Shown here piece after piece: positions 1-7,336 of a stretch of 32,037 bases of DNA. Origin of the DNA: Candidatus Syntrophosphaera sp. GTDB lineage: Bacteria; Cloacimonadota; Cloacimonadia; Cloacimonadales; Cloacimonadaceae. Position numbers and translations under genes: made by a program. The stretch spans positions 1-32,037 of the forward strand of contig JAHYIU010000016.1 in assembly GCA_019429425.1 (NCBI GenBank), read 5' to 3'. The number at the start of each line of letters is the position of its first letter. Position 1 is the stretch's first letter. The notes below the pieces were generated by a model, which searched no databases, was not told where the DNA came from, and was given only the letters and a program-made list of their open reading frames with translations.

Positions 1-58
1 ACTGGAGGAACTGGATAATCACGATTTCACGCGATTCAAGTATCGCATTGCCAGTTAA
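1..58 (+). CDS. Possible 3' end of an upstream gene (partial)
   Basis: An open frame runs from base 2 to a TAA at 56-58 and reads LEELDNHDFTRFKYRIAS. It is charged and looks coding, but only 18 residues are inside the window, so no family can be assigned. The gene, if real, starts outside the window. The bases after it show no clear terminator. Confidence 0.35.
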   Translation, partial: LEELDNHDFTRFKYRIAS

Positions 59-209
59 TCTTTTGCGTTAGCTCGCTGTCATTTGCCTGGTCTAATTTGC
101 AATGATTTAGATGTGGGAAAGATAAGTTATTAGTGAAAATCACTATGTGCAACGGTCTTAAATCGAGTGGGTGATTGGCGCGTCAAATCCGGATTGAACA
201 AGCAGCGGG

Positions 210-293
210 TTGCCGATCTGGAGAATCGGCAAAGGCAGCACGGCAGCCTTCAGAAGCGGTCTGTGACCGCTGTGGCAAATCGGAATTTGCCAC
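210..293. repeat. Cluster of three perfect hairpins
   Basis: Three short palindromes stand side by side. TTGCCGAT at 210-217 pairs with ATCGGCAA at 225-232. AGCGGTC at 255-261 pairs with GACCGCT at 265-271 around a TGT loop. GTGGCAAAT at 272-280 pairs with ATTTGCCAC at 285-293 around a CGGA loop. None is followed by a T-run, so they are not simple terminators. The third shares its ATCGGAAT core with the hairpin at 1231-1248, which suggests a dispersed palindromic repeat family. Function unknown. Confidence 0.6.
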
Positions 294-378
294 CCCCTTC
301 CTGGCTTTGATTAAAACCTGACCCACTCAGTTTGAAAGAGAGCCAAAAACAATTATAGCGAATCTTACGCAAAGCCTT

Positions 379-493
379 GTGTAAGATTTTCTCTTTGTCT
401 ATCAGTAACTTAGCCGAATCTTACACAATCTTACACAGGACAATGTGTAAGATTTTCTCTTTGTCTAACAGCAACTTAGCCGAATCTTACACA
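379..493. repeat. Tandem direct repeat, period 66 bp
   Basis: The stretch beginning with GTGTAAGATTTTCTCTTTGT at 379 recurs at 445. Each copy is about 48 bp and ends in CTTAGCCGAATCTTACACA. The copies differ at two positions (TATCAGTAAC against TAACAGCAAC). Each begins with the 10-bp word GTGTAAGATT and ends with its reverse complement AATCTTACAC, so each copy can also fold back on itself. The second copy forms part of the left arm of the larger inverted repeat. Confidence 0.75.
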
Positions 494-836
494 AAATATC
501 GACCCTCCACCCCCCCCCCCGTCCGGGGTTGACAGGGTTGGTGGCCATTGTGCGAGGGGGAGCAAAGGACTGGGATTGGGCGTAAATGCTGCAGGAGAGA
601 GGGAAGAGGATATCAAGTAAATTAATAATATAATATAAATATATGTAATATATAAGATATATAAATATATGAAATATAACTATATAAGCCTTATTCAGCA
701 GGACCAGGATTGCATCCCTCCCCCACTGGCTCCGGCTCTGGGGCGAAGGTCGATATTTTGTGTAAGATTCGGCTAACTTATTGTGGGACAGTGCGTAAAT
801 CTTACACAATGTCCTGTGTAAGATTGTGTAAGATTC
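416..836. repeat. 89-bp inverted repeat flanking an AT-rich / C-tract centre
   Basis: Bases 416-504 and 748-836 are imperfect inverted copies, 79 of 89 positions matching by eye. The innermost 29 bp (476-504 against 748-776) are perfect. The 243-bp centre holds an 11-C tract (510-520) and an almost pure AT block (about 615-686). The word AATCTTACAC or its complement occurs at 379, 417, 428, 445, 483, 760, 798, 816, 826 and 875, with a variant (AATCTTACGC) at 361. No transposase or credible ORF lies inside, and no clear target-site duplication is visible. It could be a MITE-like element, a protein-binding array or a structured replication or recombination site. Confidence 0.75.
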
Positions 837-1223
837 ACTTTTGATATGCTTAACTGGTTGACCAGTATGCTGTTAATCTTACACATTGTCCATCTGTGGC
901 TGCCACGCGGATCAAATATAATGTGGAATGTAGAATGTACAATGTAGATTTGGCCCGCTGATCATTATTCATTCTTCATTTTTTCATTCTTCCTTGAACT
1001 GGGTAACCCACTATCCATGGAGGGGAAGTTTCCCAAACGGCAAGCGCCCGCCACTCACTTACCACCCCTCCGGCAACCGCCCGATCGGCGATTGGTCGGC
1101 GGGAGATGGGGCAATGGACAATGAATGATGAATAACAAAGAAATTGGGTTGTGGCGTGGTGGCGTGGTTGATTGTAGCCGGAGGATTCCAAAGCTCTGCA
1201 AACCTGCTCCAGTTTGGCACGCC

Positions 1224-1252
1224 AAAAGGCGGAGGATCGGAATCCTCCGGCC
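1224..1252 (-). terminator. Terminator-like hairpin downstream of the decayed surface-protein gene
   Basis: Read on the minus strand, GGAGGAT and ATCCTCC form a 7-bp stem with a 4-base loop, extended by GGCC/GCC, and are followed by TTTT. It lies 18 bases past the stop codon of the decayed paralogue, the right place for an intrinsic terminator. The T-run is short. Its core matches the CGGA-loop palindrome at 272-293, so it may be a repeat element used as a terminator. Confidence 0.5.
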
Positions 1253-1269
1253 ACAGTGTAATCGTCCGG

Positions 1270-2905
1270 CTACAGCAGGGAGCAGGGGACAACGGCCGTA
1301 ACGCGGTAGAAGAAGGCGTCTCCCGGCAGGGCTTGGGTCCAGTAGAGGTTGGTGGTTTTGCCGACGAGTGTGAAGGTCCCGCCCAGGACTTTCAAGGCGC
1401 CCAATGTCCAGTTGTAGGAGGCGCAGGTGACAACGCGGCCTGAAGTTATTGCCAGGAAATAGCTGTTGTTGAGCAAGGCCACTTCCAGTTCGTGGAAATT
1501 CTCGTTATGATAGACATAGCTGCTGATGCCGTCAAAGATGACCTTGCCCGTTCCTTCGATTAAGGCGGTTGGGCTGACGTAGTTGTACCAGCTGTTGCGA
1601 ACGTTCATCACGGCGGGGGCCGCGAAATAACCGGACGAAAGGCTGAAACTGCCGTTGATGTCCAGGTTTGAGCTTGCGTTGACGGTGTTGGCGCTGGTCT
1701 TGTTGATCGTCAGGTTGTGCAGATTGGCGCCGGCGACATGGGACAGCTCGACATCCGCGCCACCGTACATCTCCAGGGTGTTGCCGTAGGGGGGTGAAGG
1801 CCGTGTTCAGGACCACGAATGGCCCATTGACGCGGATGGTGCCGCCTGTAATGGCCTCATCCAGGGTATGATCGGGCCAGATCTTGATGCCCCGGTTCTT
1901 GAAATCCAGCGTGCCGCCGCTCATCGTGAGCTTGGAAGTTCCGCTGTAGCACCAATAGGAGTTGTCCGCTCCGCCGAAGACGTTGAATTCGCCTCCATAG
2001 ATGTAGATCTCGCCGGCAAAATCAACCCAGCGGCTGGTTCCGGAATTGGTGAGATTGATCGTTCCGCCGGCATTCAGATACCATTTCCCGGCGATGCGGT
2101 TGTCGATCAGATAACTGGCGGTGAAGGTGCCCTGCAAAACGTCCACCGCGCCGGCAGTCCAGTCATATTGGGCGCAGGTGACCACGGTTGAGGAGTCGTT
2201 CAGGCGCAAAGCTCCGCCGCTCTTGTTCACTTCCAGGATATGGAAGTCTTCCGAAAAAGTGACGTACTGATGGCTGCTGCCGTTGAAGACCACCCGGGAC
2301 GAACTTTCCCAGAAATCTTCGGGCCCCGCCGCGTTTGTCCAATCGCCGGCGACCGTGATCGTGTATGGGCCAGCGACCAGTCCCGCTCCCCCGATCCAGA
2401 GATTCCCTTTCACGGTCAGGTTTGTTTCCAGGACTGTCGCCATGTATTGATTGTAGAAGGAAATGTTGTTCAGGTAGCCGAGGGAGTTGTTCATGATTAG
2501 GGAACCGTAGATGTTCTCATCGTTGTTTACGGTTACATTTACAGCTGGCAGCGTGAGTGTGGCGCCGCTTTGGACAGTGATGGCGCCGCAGGTCGCGTTG
2601 CTCGAGATATAGGGGCTGTAGGCCGTTCCGGATGGGATCACCGCGTGATGGGTGGAGTTGGGGATGCGGCTCAGGCTCCAATTGTTGTTGGTGTGCCAGT
2701 ATTGGCTGAAGCTGCCCGTCCAGGTGTTGGTTTCCCGGAGTTGGCCGCCATCCGGATCAAAGTTTCAAGAGTGCGTTTCGCCGGGATCCCAACCCAAAGG
2801 AAGTTCATTGTCGGAACGCTCTTCCGGGGCCACAGCCCCCAGAAACACGAAACCAGCCAGCAATGCCAGTGCCAGCAAGGCCTTGATGCTTATTCTTGCT
2901 TTTAT
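1270..2905 (-). pseudogene. Decayed paralogue of the neighbouring secreted repeat protein
   Basis: The conceptual product has a signal peptide (KARISIKALLALALLAGF), the WTGSFSQYWHTNNNWSLSRIP region typical of the family start, one full and one partial copy of the roughly 250-residue repeat seen in the gene at 2988-6926, and the same YRVTAVVP ending. Four defects are visible. The codon at the start position, six bases after AAGGAG (2912-2917), is ATA (2903-2905). Codon 47 is TGA (2765-2767). A C6 run (G6 at 1789-1794 on the plus strand) shifts the frame; C5 would restore it with the exact family spacing. Near the end, LKVLGGTFT runs directly into TLVGKTTNLYWTQ of an FnIII-like end, suggesting a deletion. 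It lies 82 bp downstream of the intact paralogue and was probably co-transcribed. A GTG at 2641 could start a shorter frame, but without a signal peptide. Confidence 0.85.
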
Positions 2906-2987
2906 TTCCTGCTCCTTTTGCCCAATAGCCAAGGGCAAAGTTTTTGTTTTATTTGCGGACTCCCTTATCGGTAAAACCCTGCCTTGA

Positions 2988-5900
2988 TCAGGGATCGGGG
3001 ACCACCGCGGTCACCCGGTAGAAATAGCTGGGTTGCGTGGCTTCCTGCTGCCAATAGTTGAAAGCCGTGCCCCCCACCAGGCTGTAGGTGCCGTCGGGCG
3101 TGGCGCTGCGCCAGATCTTGAACTCAGTGACCGGCAGCGGATAGGTCCAGTCCAGCCGGATCTGGTTGACGGACGGGACGTGGCTGATGGCCAGGTCATA
3201 GATGGGAGGGACGTCCGTACCCTGCCAGAAGACGCGGTTGAAAGCGTCGTCCTCATTGCCCGGGCCGCCAAAAGCGCCGCTCCACCCGGCAAAGAAGACG
3301 CTGCCCTGGTCCACGCTCTTGGATACGTTGTAAGTTCCGGTGCTGGTGGGGAAGCTGGCGCCGGTGATATTGAAATTCTGGGCGTTGTTGATGATCAGCA
3401 GCCGGCCGGTGCTCATTCCGTTGCGGAAGGTGCAGTGGTTGAGGCTGTAACTGGCGTGCACGAGTGCGCCATACTTGATGTTGACCCCGCTGCGGTTCAT
3501 GTATTCGAAGATGGCGTAAGACGCGGCGATGGTGCCTCCGCTTTCGATGCTCAGGGCGTAATACTGCCCGGCGCTGTTGTGGGTGATGGTGGCAGGTTGG
3601 GTCGGGCCGCCCAGGACCTCCAGGTATCCGCCGGCATTGACCGTCAGGCTTTTGCCGTGCGAGAGCGACAGGGTGGAGCCATAATCCACGATCAGGGTGC
3701 CGTTCACGTTCACGTCTCCAGTCGAGCTGAAAGTGTTGTGGTTCAGGTTGAGGGTGCCGGCGTTGATGGTGGTCGGCGCGGCGTTCAGGACGCTGACGCT
3801 TTGGTTGACGAGGAAGTTTCCTCCATTGATGTCGAGATTCCCATGGAGCGAGATGGCGCCATTGCCGCCCACATTGGAGCCTGAAGTGGCTTTGTTGATG
3901 GTGAGGTTGAAGAGGTTGGCGCCTGCGGCGTGGGAGACCACGGCATAGAAGTCTCCATAGAGTTCGATGGTCCCGCCTGTGGGGGTGAAATCGCTTCGCT
4001 GGGCCTGGAAACTGAGCACGGTGCGGATGGTTCCGCCGCTGATGTCTCCGGTGAAGGCATAGGACGGGGAAAGTTCGATGCCGGTATCCTTGAAATCGAG
4101 CACTCCGCCGCTCATGGTGAGGGAGGCGGGTGTCGGATAGCCCCAAACTGAAGAGGTGGCACCGCCAAAGACGTTGAAGACGCCTCCGCTGATGCTGATA
4201 TCGCCGCCCAGGGTGACCATCCTGCCGGTTCCTGAATTGGTGAGGTTGACGGTTCCGCTGCCCAGGCTCCAGGCTCCGGCGATGTAATTATCCTCCAGGG
4301 AAGCGGCGTTGAAAGTGCCGCCGGTAACCTGGACAGTGCCGGCGCTCCAGTCGTAGGAGGCGCAGTTCAGGGTATATCCGCTGGGCACGAAGATCGAGCT
4401 GCCGGGTTTGTTCAATTCCAGGACATTGAAGGTCTCGCCATAGACGTAGCTGTTCAGGCTGCCGATGAAGACCACCCGGCCGCTGCCTTCATAAAACCCC
4501 TCGGGGCCAACGTTGTTTTGCCAGTGCCGGGCCACGCTCATCTGCGCCGGAGCGTTGAATCTTCCGGAATCGACGGTGAAGCTGCCGTTGATGACGATCG
4601 GCCCGCTGCCGGTGACAAAGCTGGGAGCAGTTTTGTTGATCAGCACGTTGAAAAAGCTGCTTCCCGCCGTGTTTTGCAGCGAAGCGTTGCCGGAGCCGTA
4701 CATCTCGATGGTTCCCCCGCCGGGATTGAATCCGTCCCGGTAAAGGATCACGTTGCCCACGGTGCGAATGACGCCGTCGCTGATATTGGCAGTGAAATCG
4801 CCGGTCGCGGGAAGGTAGATACCCCGGTCCTTGAAGTCCAAAACCCCGCCGCTCATGATCAGCGTACCCGGGTCCCCGCCATAGGACAAACTGCAGTTGG
4901 CGCTGCCGCCATACACGTTCAGTGTGCTTCCTTCCGAGATGGCGACGCTACCCCGCAGGTCCATGCGCTGCCCGGGATCCTGATGCAAATTGACCGTCCC
5001 TCCGCCGTTAACCTCGATAATGCCCAATATTCCCGGGTCCAACAGATCTTCGGCGGTGAAGGACGCACCACTGGAGACTATCAGCATGCCACAGGTCCAG
5101 TCAAAGGAGTGGCACACTATCCCGTTATAGGAGTACTGCAATTTCATGATGCGGTTATTGGCGGACTTGTCCAACTCGAGATCCCAGAAAACTTCGTTGG
5201 CAAAAACGTAGCTTCCCGAATCGCCGAAGAAGACCACCTTGCCGATGCCTTCGACAAAGGCGTTGCTGCCTACGTTGTTGTACCAATTTCTGCCCACCCG
5301 CATCATGTCCGGGGCGAGGAAACTGCCGCCCGAAAGCTCGAAATGGCCGTAAATGTCCAGGTTGGAGACGGCGGTAACCGTGTTGGCGCTGTTTTTATCG
5401 ATCGTCAGGTGGTAGAGGTTCGATCCCGGGGCGTGGGAGACCGTCGCGTTGCCGGTTCCGGCCAGTTCAACCGTGCCTGCGGTGGGATTGAAGTCGCTTC
5501 GGTTGATGGAGAAATTCCCCTTCATCCGGATCGTCCCGCCGCTGATATCATGGGTGAAGGCATGGTAGTTCTGGATCAACACGCCGGTGTCATGGAAATC
5601 CAGGATCCCGTCCTCCATATGCACGTGGGTGGCTCCCAGCCCCGCCCACCAGGAATTGTCATCTCCGCCGAAAACGTTGAATTCGCCGCCATAGATATGG
5701 ATCTCACCGACGAGATCCACGTAGCGGGAAGTGCCGGAATTGGTGAGGTTGATGGTCCCGCCCGGATTCAGATACCATTTGCCGGCGATGCGGTTGTCCA
5801 AGAGCAGATTGGCGGTGAAAGTGCCCAGCAGGACGTCCACCGCGCCGGCAGTCCAGTCATATTGGGCGCAGGTGACCACGGCGGAGGAACTGTTCACGCG

Positions 5901-6926
5901 CAGCGCGCCGCCGCCCTTGTTGACCTCGATGGTGTGGAAGTTGTTGGTGGAATTGCAATACTGGTGGGCATCGCCGGAAAAGACCACCCGCGATGTGCTG
6001 GCAGAAAAAGCCCCCGCGCCAGCCTGGTTGACCCAATTTCCCTTCAGGGAGATGGTCTTGTTTCCGGCCGCGAGGATCCCGCTTTCCAGGGTCAGGTTGC
6101 CGTTGACGTTGATGTTGCTGATGAGGCTGATCGTACCGGGCGAGTTGATCTTAAGATTGTGAAAGTGGTCGGAAGGGTATAGTAATGTGATGGCCTTGTC
6201 ATCACCCTGCATGACCAGAGTCCCGGCGTGGAGTTGGAAACCGTTATTCGTGGCATTTTGGCTGTTAAGGTGGCCTCGCACTATGATGTTGCCTGAATAG
6301 TAGGAAACAAAAGATGCCCAGGATTGGACATACAGGGTTACAACATCCAGGTCATGGGTGGATGAGCCGGAGTAAAAGAGCGCCGAAGGATAGGTAACGG
6401 CAGAATCTAAGTGGTTTAATTGGGTGTTAGGCGAGTAGTTGTACAAATGGAGGCTTTGACTGGAGTGCTGGAATAATATCTGACCGTCATCGATCTGGAC
6501 GTCGGAACCAGCGGCGAAGGTCATGTTTGCCCGGCACCTGATTTGTGCGTATCCGCTGAAATCAGCCGTCGCGCCTGCCTGCCATTGGAAATGACCGTAA
6601 ACATCAAGCCAGGTCTGATTTTCCATTATCAATAGCCCGGAAATTGAAACTTCGCCATTCACATCCAGCTCTTTACTGTCCCTAATTGTCAGACTTCCGC
6701 CGCTGTTGATGGTCAGGGTAGCGCAACTCGCATCGTTTTGATATATCTGGGGAAAATGGGATGCCGTGCCGGGAATTATGACCTCTGCGCTGATTGGTAC
6801 CATGGCAGGGTTCCAGTTTGATGCGGTGTGCCAATTGGTGGATGTGGTCCCGACCCATTGGATGGGGGTGGCTCCCAGTCCGATGGCCATTAGTACAGCA
6901 AATGATACAAAGAGGTTCTTGATCAT
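2988..6926 (-). CDS. Secreted surface protein with large beta-helix-like repeats and a C-terminal FnIII-like domain
   Basis: This 1312-residue protein starts with a signal peptide (MIKNLFVSFAVLMAIGLGA), so it should be exported. The body is rich in G, N, S, T and V. A unit of about 250 residues repeats three times, beginning near residues 314, 565 and 819. Each unit contains variants of RVVFxG, CAxYDWTAGxVxVxxGTF, LTNSGTxR, GGxFNVFGG, MSGGxLDFKDxGI, FxPxxGTIELYG and NLTINK. Such spacing suggests a parallel beta-helix or similar solenoid. The last 90 or so residues look like an FnIII domain ending in YRVTAVVP. No FlgD-like sorting domain is visible, so its anchoring is unclear. SD AAAGGAG precedes the ATG, and the start overlaps the stop of the leader ORF (ATGA). 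Adhesin or structural surface roles are plausible but not shown. Confidence 0.85.
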   Translation of the reverse strand: MIKNLFVSFAVLMAIGLGATPIQWVGTTSTNWHTASNWNPAMVPISAEVIIPGTASHFPQIYQNDASCATLTINSGGSLTIRDSKELDVNGEVSISGLLIMENQTWLDVYGHFQWQAGATADFSGYAQIRCRANMTFAAGSDVQIDDGQILFQHSSQSLHLYNYSPNTQLNHLDSAVTYPSALFYSGSSTHDLDVVTLYVQSWASFVSYYSGNIIVRGHLNSQNATNNGFQLHAGTLVMQGDDKAITLLYPSDHFHNLKINSPGTISLISNINVNGNLTLESGILAAGNKTISLKGNWVNQAGAGAFSASTSRVVFSGDAHQYCNSTNNFHTIEVNKGGGALRVNSSSAVVTCAQYDWTAGAVDVLLGTFTANLLLDNRIAGKWYLNPGGTINLTNSGTSRYVDLVGEIHIYGGEFNVFGGDDNSWWAGLGATHVHMEDGILDFHDTGVLIQNYHAFTHDISGGTIRMKGNFSINRSDFNPTAGTVELAGTGNATVSHAPGSNLYHLTIDKNSANTVTAVSNLDIYGHFELSGGSFLAPDMMRVGRNWYNNVGSNAFVEGIGKVVFFGDSGSYVFANEVFWDLELDKSANNRIMKLQYSYNGIVCHSFDWTCGMLIVSSGASFTAEDLLDPGILGIIEVNGGGTVNLHQDPGQRMDLRGSVAISEGSTLNVYGGSANCSLSYGGDPGTLIMSGGVLDFKDRGIYLPATGDFTANISDGVIRTVGNVILYRDGFNPGGGTIEMYGSGNASLQNTAGSSFFNVLINKTAPSFVTGSGPIVINGSFTVDSGRFNAPAQMSVARHWQNNVGPEGFYEGSGRVVFIGSLNSYVYGETFNVLELNKPGSSIFVPSGYTLNCASYDWSAGTVQVTGGTFNAASLEDNYIAGAWSLGSGTVNLTNSGTGRMVTLGGDISISGGVFNVFGGATSSVWGYPTPASLTMSGGVLDFKDTGIELSPSYAFTGDISGGTIRTVLSFQAQRSDFTPTGGTIELYGDFYAVVSHAAGANLFNLTINKATSGSNVGGNGAISLHGNLDINGGNFLVNQSVSVLNAAPTTINAGTLNLNHNTFSSTGDVNVNGTLIVDYGSTLSLSHGKSLTVNAGGYLEVLGGPTQPATITHNSAGQYYALSIESGGTIAASYAIFEYMNRSGVNIKYGALVHASYSLNHCTFRNGMSTGRLLIINNAQNFNITGASFPTSTGTYNVSKSVDQGSVFFAGWSGAFGGPGNEDDAFNRVFWQGTDVPPIYDLAISHVPSVNQIRLDWTYPLPVTEFKIWRSATPDGTYSLVGGTAFNYWQQEATQPSYFYRVTAVVPDP

Positions 6927-7039
6927 GATAAACTCCTTTGGGGATTTGGGTGGAAATGGTTGAGACAGAGCTTAAATGGTCTTTGCGCAAAGGGGGTGAA
7001 GCTGCCCGGGAACGCCAGGTTGATCAGCATTGCGACCAT
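6923..7039 (-). CDS. 38-residue leader ORF coupled to the surface-protein gene
   Basis: ATG at 7037-7039 has a strong SD (AAAGGAG) six bases upstream. The frame reads MVAMLINLAFPGSFTPFAQR and continues to residue 38. Its TGA (6923-6925) overlaps the ATG of the surface-protein gene (6924-6926), an ATGA junction typical of translational coupling. The two start regions are nearly identical (CAAAGGAGTTAGACATGGTC against CAAAGGAGTTTATCATGATC), so the leader may come from a local duplication of the initiation region. No conserved family was recognised. It could be a true leader peptide or a chance frame after a duplicated SD. Confidence 0.45.
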   Translation of the reverse strand: MVAMLINLAFPGSFTPFAQRPFKLCLNHFHPNPQRSLS

Positions 7040-7112
7040 GTCTAACTCCTTTGACCCTGACTATATCAGCCAATGTTATTGTTTGGGTGTGAAAACAATG
7101 ACTCGATATCAG

Positions 7113-7139
7113 TTTATATGACACCCAAATCCGTGTCAA
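7113..7139 (-). promoter_or_regulatory. Sigma-70-type promoter for the leader ORF and surface-protein gene
   Basis: On the minus strand, TTGACA (7134-7139) is followed by TATAAA (7113-7118) at 15 bp, or TAAACT at the ideal 17 bp. It lies about 75 bp upstream of the leader ORF. The -35 region sits in the word AAATATCTTGACA, which recurs in inverted orientation at 7268-7280. Confidence 0.55.
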
Positions 7140-7267
7140 GATATTTTGGCAACTTGATTCAAAATTAGTAGTTCAGGGTCATGCGTAATCAGCCATTAAG
7201 CGTTTGCCACAGAGCCGCGGAGTGATGTCGCGGTGGCGCGGAGTCGTGGTGGCGTGGTGGCGTGTTG

Positions 7268-7303
7268 AAATATCTTGACAGGGAAATTGCGGTTTTGAAA
7301 CTG
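7268..7303 (+). promoter_or_regulatory. Candidate promoter of the acyl-CoA ligase operon
   Basis: A perfect TTGACA at 7275-7280 lies inside AAATATCTTGACA, the same 13-bp word used on the other strand at 7134-7146. The -10 at 17 bp spacing (AAACTG) is poor, so the exact start is uncertain. It is the only good -35 box between the divergent genes on this strand. Confidence 0.35.
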
Positions 7304-7336
7304 TGAAAATCTAAATTTTATTCTGAGGAGACAGAT

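Larger units (their letters stand above)
59..1223. other. Gene-free, repeat-rich region
   Basis: No reading frame here has a convincing start, ribosome binding site or recognisable product. Bases 59-209 hold nothing I can name beyond a small palindrome at 131-145 (TAGTGA, AAA loop, TCACTA). Bases 210-293 hold three hairpins and 360-884 an inverted-repeat element, both listed separately. Bases 920-1136 are low-complexity and contain mirrored ATTCATTCTTCATT-type and AATGAATGATGAATAA-type stretches. Bases 1151-1166 (GTGGCGTGGTGGCGTG) recur exactly at 7249-7264. A 13-bp inverted repeat (1177-1189 with 1239-1251) competes with the terminator-like hairpin at 1224-1252. Confidence 0.6.

Noticed and set aside
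465-809. 114-codon minus-strand ORF across the inverted-repeat element
   Set aside because: Its sequence is the translation of the repeat arms and the AT block (runs of I, Y and L). There is no SD, no family and no coding-like composition.
1789-1794. G6/C6 run as a functional phase-variation switch
   Set aside because: The same gene also lacks a start codon and has an in-frame stop, so slippage in this run alone could not restore a full exported protein.
2765-2767. TGA as a recoded sense codon or selenocysteine
   Set aside because: All intact genes in the window end normally with TGA or TAA, no SECIS-like element was sought out successfully, and other lesions show this copy is decayed.
2973-2993. 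Hairpin CCCTG/CAGGG plus TTTT at the end of the large surface-protein gene
   Set aside because: The stem has only five base pairs, overlaps the stop codon and is followed by four Ts. It is too weak to call, and the decayed paralogue just downstream suggests transcription once continued.
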